From Acidobacteriaceae bacterium (lineage in GTDB: Bacteria; Acidobacteriota; Terriglobia; Terriglobales; Acidobacteriaceae): 64,000 nt of DNA. Both the position numbers and the translations under genes were made by a program. Shown one piece after another: positions 61,040 to 64,000 of this stretch. Every line of letters begins with the position of its first letter. Within the stretch, counting starts at the first letter, position 1. Location of the stretch: positions 248,001 through 312,000 of the forward strand of contig PLCS01000008.1 in assembly GCA_003134855.1 (NCBI GenBank), given 5' to 3'. A model generated the notes under the pieces. The model did not search any database. It saw nothing but the letters and a program-made list of their open reading frames with translations, and was not told the origin of the DNA.

Positions 61040-63430
61040 TTAACGAAGGCTTACCTTGGTCTCCCTGCCATCGTAGGTGATCTCCTTGTCAGCTTTACCC
61101 GTCACTTCAACGCCGGTCCCGCGCGCGCTTCCCACCAGGACAATCCGGAACGCGCGCGTCTCGATCATTCCGGGATAAGTGCCTTCGCGCGCGCCGATGG
61201 TGAGGAGTGCGTCGCTGTCGTTCCAGCGAAGGGAAATCACGGAATGCTGACCCTTCTCGTAGTCGTAGCTGTCGCCCGCATCGTCGTAGAGGTTGAATTG
61301 GCCGTCGGCTCCGCGATAGATGCGAAGCTCGATGGGGCCGCCGGGATTCTGCGCGGCGTATTCGATTTCCGGCCCCATCGGAAGGATGGATCCGGCGCGC
61401 ACGTAGAGCGGCATACGATCGAGCGGCGCATCCGCTTCGATTTCCTGTCCACCGGGCGTCGCCGCTCCGGTCCAGAAGTCGTACCATGCGGGCGAGGCCG
61501 GCAGGTAGACGCCGCGATGCGTGGCGTCGGCCTTCAGCACTGGATTGACCAGGATGGCTGGACCGAACATAAACTCGTCGCCGATATTCCATGTCTTCTC
61601 GTCCGTGCGCCAATCCATAACCAGCGGGCGCTGGATGGTGTAATCCTCGTTCGAGACCTTCCATGCCAGCGAGTAGATATACGGCATCAGGCGATAGCGC
61701 AGCTTGTCGTAGCGAATCAGCGTGGGCTCAACTTTGTCGTAGCTCCACAACTCGTTGTGGGGGCGATGGCCATGGGTACGGAAGATAGGACAGAATGTTC
61801 CGAACTCGAACCAGCGCGCATAAAGTTCCTGGAAGGCGGGATCGGCGATCGGATTGTCGTGGGGCGGCCAATAGCCGCCGATGTCCGTCGTCCAATAGGG
61901 ATACCCCGACAAGGCGAAGTTCAGCCCGGCAGCCACCTGATGCGAGAGTCCCCAATAGCTGCCGTAGACATCGCCCGACCACACCGTCGCGCCGACGCGC
62001 TGCTGGCCGAGAAATGCGGAGCGTGTAAGCAGAAAGACGCGCTTGCCGCCGTTTTCAGCCTTCCAATGATCCTGCACGCCAAGCGTGTGCAGCAGCGGAA
62101 ATACATTGGTGTACTCGGCTCCGTTGCCGATGGCCAACTGCTTGTTGCGCAGGATGGCGTCGCCCATGTGCGGCCAAAACTCTTCCGGCTCAGCGCTATC
62201 AAGCCAGAAGGCGTCCCATCCCTGCGCAAGCAGCTTGCCGGGCAGGCGATTCCAATAGATGTCGCGCCCTTCGACGTTGCTGGGATCGTAGACATGCGCG
62301 CCGGGGATGAGAAGTTTTTTTGCGTCCAGCGTCTTGTAGGTCTCGGATTTCGGATCGAGCATGCCCCAGACGGAGATCATGGTATGCACATTCTCTTTGT
62401 GCAGAGCATCGAGATCCTTCGGCACATCGTGGAAGTTGTCGTTGAATTCCGGATCGCCCTCGTTCTTCCACCAGAACCAATCCTGCACCATCGCGTCCAG
62501 CGGAATGTGCTCCGCGCGATAGCGCTGCGCGATGCCGGCGATCTCGTCGAGCGAAACATAGCGGTCCTTGGACTGGAAGAAGCCGTAGGACCACTTGGGC
62601 AGCATCGGCGCATGGCCGGTCAGGCCGCGGTACTCGTGGATGATCGTATCCATCTCAGGACCGTAAAGAAAGTAGTAATCATCCGACTTGCCGGCGATGG
62701 AGCTGAACGTCAGATCGAGCGGAAAGCGATTGTCGACGTAAGTAAGGGCGGCCGTGTTCCACATCAGCGCATAGCCTTTGCTCGAAATCAGCAGAGGAAT
62801 CGCCACGTCGGTGTTGTCCTGGCCTAATTCGACGGTTGCGCCGCGATAGTTGAAGAGACCGCTCTGGTGCTGCCCAAGCCCATACAGCGCCTCCGCCAGC
62901 ACTGGAGAGAAGCGATCAGTGACTCGATAAGTGCTCTCGCCATTCAGTTGTACCGGCTCATAGGTGCGGGGCAAGCTGTATCCCTCACCCAGCAGCCTAT
63001 CTCCCTTCACCGTGCGAAAATTCAGATTGCCACGCTCAAGATTTAAGCTCACCTCAATCTTGTCCGTCTTGAGCACAGCCGACTTCGTATCCTGAGTGAA
63101 CTGAAAGGGAGCGCCTGCGCAGGATTGGCTGGCATCGAGCATCCAGGGCTTCGGCCCGCTCTGCGCCTCCGCGTCGGGCCTGGCCAGCACGTGGATCACC
63201 GAGTCGCCGCAAACGGTAATGTCGAGCGCCTCGGAACCCACCGTGGCATGAAATCCATGCTCGGACTGCTGCGCCGCAACGGGCGCCAGGCCAGGCCTAT
63301 CCTGGCCGGGCATCTGAGCCACGGCGCTGCTGGCGGTAGAGAACATAGCCAACAGGACCGTGAGGGAAAGGATGCGAAAGACGGCAGGTTTTGTAATGTG
63401 CGTGGGAAGCAAAGCAGAAAAACGGACCAT
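61040..63430 (-). CDS. GH31 alpha-xylosidase/alpha-glucosidase, exported
   Basis: The start is set at ATG 63430, with GGGGAA upstream and a following signal peptide (VFRILSLTVLLAMFSTASSAVAQ); the frame opens at 63547. The ~796-residue enzyme has an N-terminal beta-sandwich (EALYGLGQHQSGLFNYRGA), a TIM barrel with the nucleophile in WDAFWLDSAEPEEFWPHMGD and the acid/base Asp in VWSGDVYGSYWGL, then C-terminal beta domains (YVRAGSILPMGPEI). Members with the DSAEPE box include alpha-xylosidases acting on xyloglucan. It is 97 bases downstream of a GH95 gene on the same strand. Confidence 0.92.
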   Translation of the reverse strand: MVRFSALLPTHITKPAVFRILSLTVLLAMFSTASSAVAQMPGQDRPGLAPVAAQQSEHGFHATVGSEALDITVCGDSVIHVLARPDAEAQSGPKPWMLDASQSCAGAPFQFTQDTKSAVLKTDKIEVSLNLERGNLNFRTVKGDRLLGEGYSLPRTYEPVQLNGESTYRVTDRFSPVLAEALYGLGQHQSGLFNYRGATVELGQDNTDVAIPLLISSKGYALMWNTAALTYVDNRFPLDLTFSSIAGKSDDYYFLYGPEMDTIIHEYRGLTGHAPMLPKWSYGFFQSKDRYVSLDEIAGIAQRYRAEHIPLDAMVQDWFWWKNEGDPEFNDNFHDVPKDLDALHKENVHTMISVWGMLDPKSETYKTLDAKKLLIPGAHVYDPSNVEGRDIYWNRLPGKLLAQGWDAFWLDSAEPEEFWPHMGDAILRNKQLAIGNGAEYTNVFPLLHTLGVQDHWKAENGGKRVFLLTRSAFLGQQRVGATVWSGDVYGSYWGLSHQVAAGLNFALSGYPYWTTDIGGYWPPHDNPIADPAFQELYARWFEFGTFCPIFRTHGHRPHNELWSYDKVEPTLIRYDKLRYRLMPYIYSLAWKVSNEDYTIQRPLVMDWRTDEKTWNIGDEFMFGPAILVNPVLKADATHRGVYLPASPAWYDFWTGAATPGGQEIEADAPLDRMPLYVRAGSILPMGPEIEYAAQNPGGPIELRIYRGADGQFNLYDDAGDSYDYEKGQHSVISLRWNDSDALLTIGAREGTYPGMIETRAFRIVLVGSARGTGVEVTGKADKEITYDGRETKVSLR

Positions 63431-63527
63431 GGTTGGGTATTCCCCTTTCTTAGCGCGGGTATTACGCGCGTAGTTCGACTTCAGGATGATCGAGTCACTA
63501 CGCTCCAAATGAAACATAGTTGAAGCG

Positions 63528-64000
63528 TCAGCGGAATGCAATCGCATACGACGTTCCGCTTACAAGGCGGATCGCGCCGTCTTTTCCCACGAGCAACGGT
63601 TTACCTGCCGGAGTGCGGATGCCGGCAACAGCTTGCCCTTGCGGCGGAATCAGCCGGATCGCTCCGTTACTCTTCGCGTGCACTTCCAGGGAGACGATCT
63701 TTCCGGTCTTCCATCGCATATCGATAACTGCGCCTCCGCGGATGTGGACTCCTTCGACGGAACCCTCGTACCACTGGTTGGGCAATGCGGGAAGGAGTTC
63801 GACCTCTACGGCATCCGGCATCCAACGCGACTGAACCAAGGCTTCCAGCATTCCGTTCGCCGCGCCCAGGTTGCCGTCAATCTGGAAGATGCCTGGTGGG
63901 TGTGTATCCATCAGGTTGGGAAATGTGGACTGCCGAAACATCACCTGCAGGCTGTCGTATGCCTGCTTGCCGTCGTGCAGATGATCCCAGTAATTCACAA
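63528..64000 (-). CDS. GH95-type alpha-L-fucosidase/galactosidase, C-terminal part (5' truncated by window end)
   Basis: The frame is open to the window edge, so the gene continues to the right. The 156 visible residues are the end of GH95: FPNLMDTHPPGIFQIDGNLGAANGMLEAL (catalytic-barrel end with the characteristic D-G-N-L/F-G), then LPALPNQWYEGSVEGVHIRGGAVIDMRWKTGKI and the final beta domain. GH95 enzymes remove alpha-L-fucose or alpha-L-galactose from plant glycans. Paired with GH31 downstream, it suggests debranching of xyloglucan or a similar polymer. Confidence 0.9.
   Translation of the reverse strand, partial: VNYWDHLHDGKQAYDSLQVMFRQSTFPNLMDTHPPGIFQIDGNLGAANGMLEALVQSRWMPDAVEVELLPALPNQWYEGSVEGVHIRGGAVIDMRWKTGKIVSLEVHAKSNGAIRLIPPQGQAVAGIRTPAGKPLLVGKDGAIRLVSGTSYAIAFR

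Noticed and set aside
61244..62827. 527-codon plus-strand open frame
   Set aside because: Complement of GH31; the catalytic motifs are on the minus strand.

Overview
The window looks like a stretch of an Acidobacteriota chromosome, most likely class Terriglobia. The reasons are a von Willebrand A protein of the kind typical of this phylum (24929-27013), many secreted TPR and Ig-like proteins, abundant REP palindromes with a RAYT remnant, and a GH31/GH95 polysaccharide-degrading pair. This placement is inference from gene content; no rRNA is present.

Left part (1-33 kb): an envelope and extracellular-polysaccharide region. A minus-strand block (5459-1618) encodes a Wzx-like flippase fused to a ParB-like DGNHR domain, a STAS protein, a small secreted protein and a thymidylate-kinase-like P-loop kinase. 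It is followed by a GH99-like protein, a GtrB-type GT2, a tightly overlapping four-gene minus-strand operon (12185-7944: GT-C-like membrane protein plus three exported proteins), and a divergent 1411-residue TPR/beta-barrel protein with a GT4 behind it. Next come a lipoprotein phosphoesterase, a Tat-exported multicopper oxidase that has lost its last copper motif, the VWFA protein, a TPR/nucleotidyltransferase/TonB operon, an ECF sigma factor and another GT4. Two paralogous secreted proteins (1-1284 and 22934-24247) bracket the first 24 kb.

Middle part (34-41 kb): an eroded accessory segment. It has an Old Yellow Enzyme next to a broken nitroreductase, a VIT-family transporter, an MgtA-type P-ATPase, a frameshifted ABC-2 permease tail, a frameshifted tyrosine recombinase tail, and a tRNA-Asn(GTT) gene. 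This looks like the scar of an island once integrated at the tRNA 3' end.

Right part (41-64 kb): visibly GC-richer and more housekeeping-like. It carries CMD and HAD proteins, a GT39-like transferase, a CAP protein, dppC and dppB split and pointing apart, a DUF1266 protein, a YfcE-like phosphoesterase, a CNNM/CBS protein, an Aas-like acyl-ACP synthetase/acyltransferase, ribA, DinB, a P-loop kinase, gapA-ridA-pgk, and a GH31/GH95 pair cut by the window end.

The most distinctive features are mobile palindromic DNA rewriting genes (a MITE-like element supplying the 3' end of a kinase gene, and two REP insertions read in frame inside coding sequences), the flippase-DGNHR fusion, and the multicopper oxidase with all four C-terminal ligands substituted.
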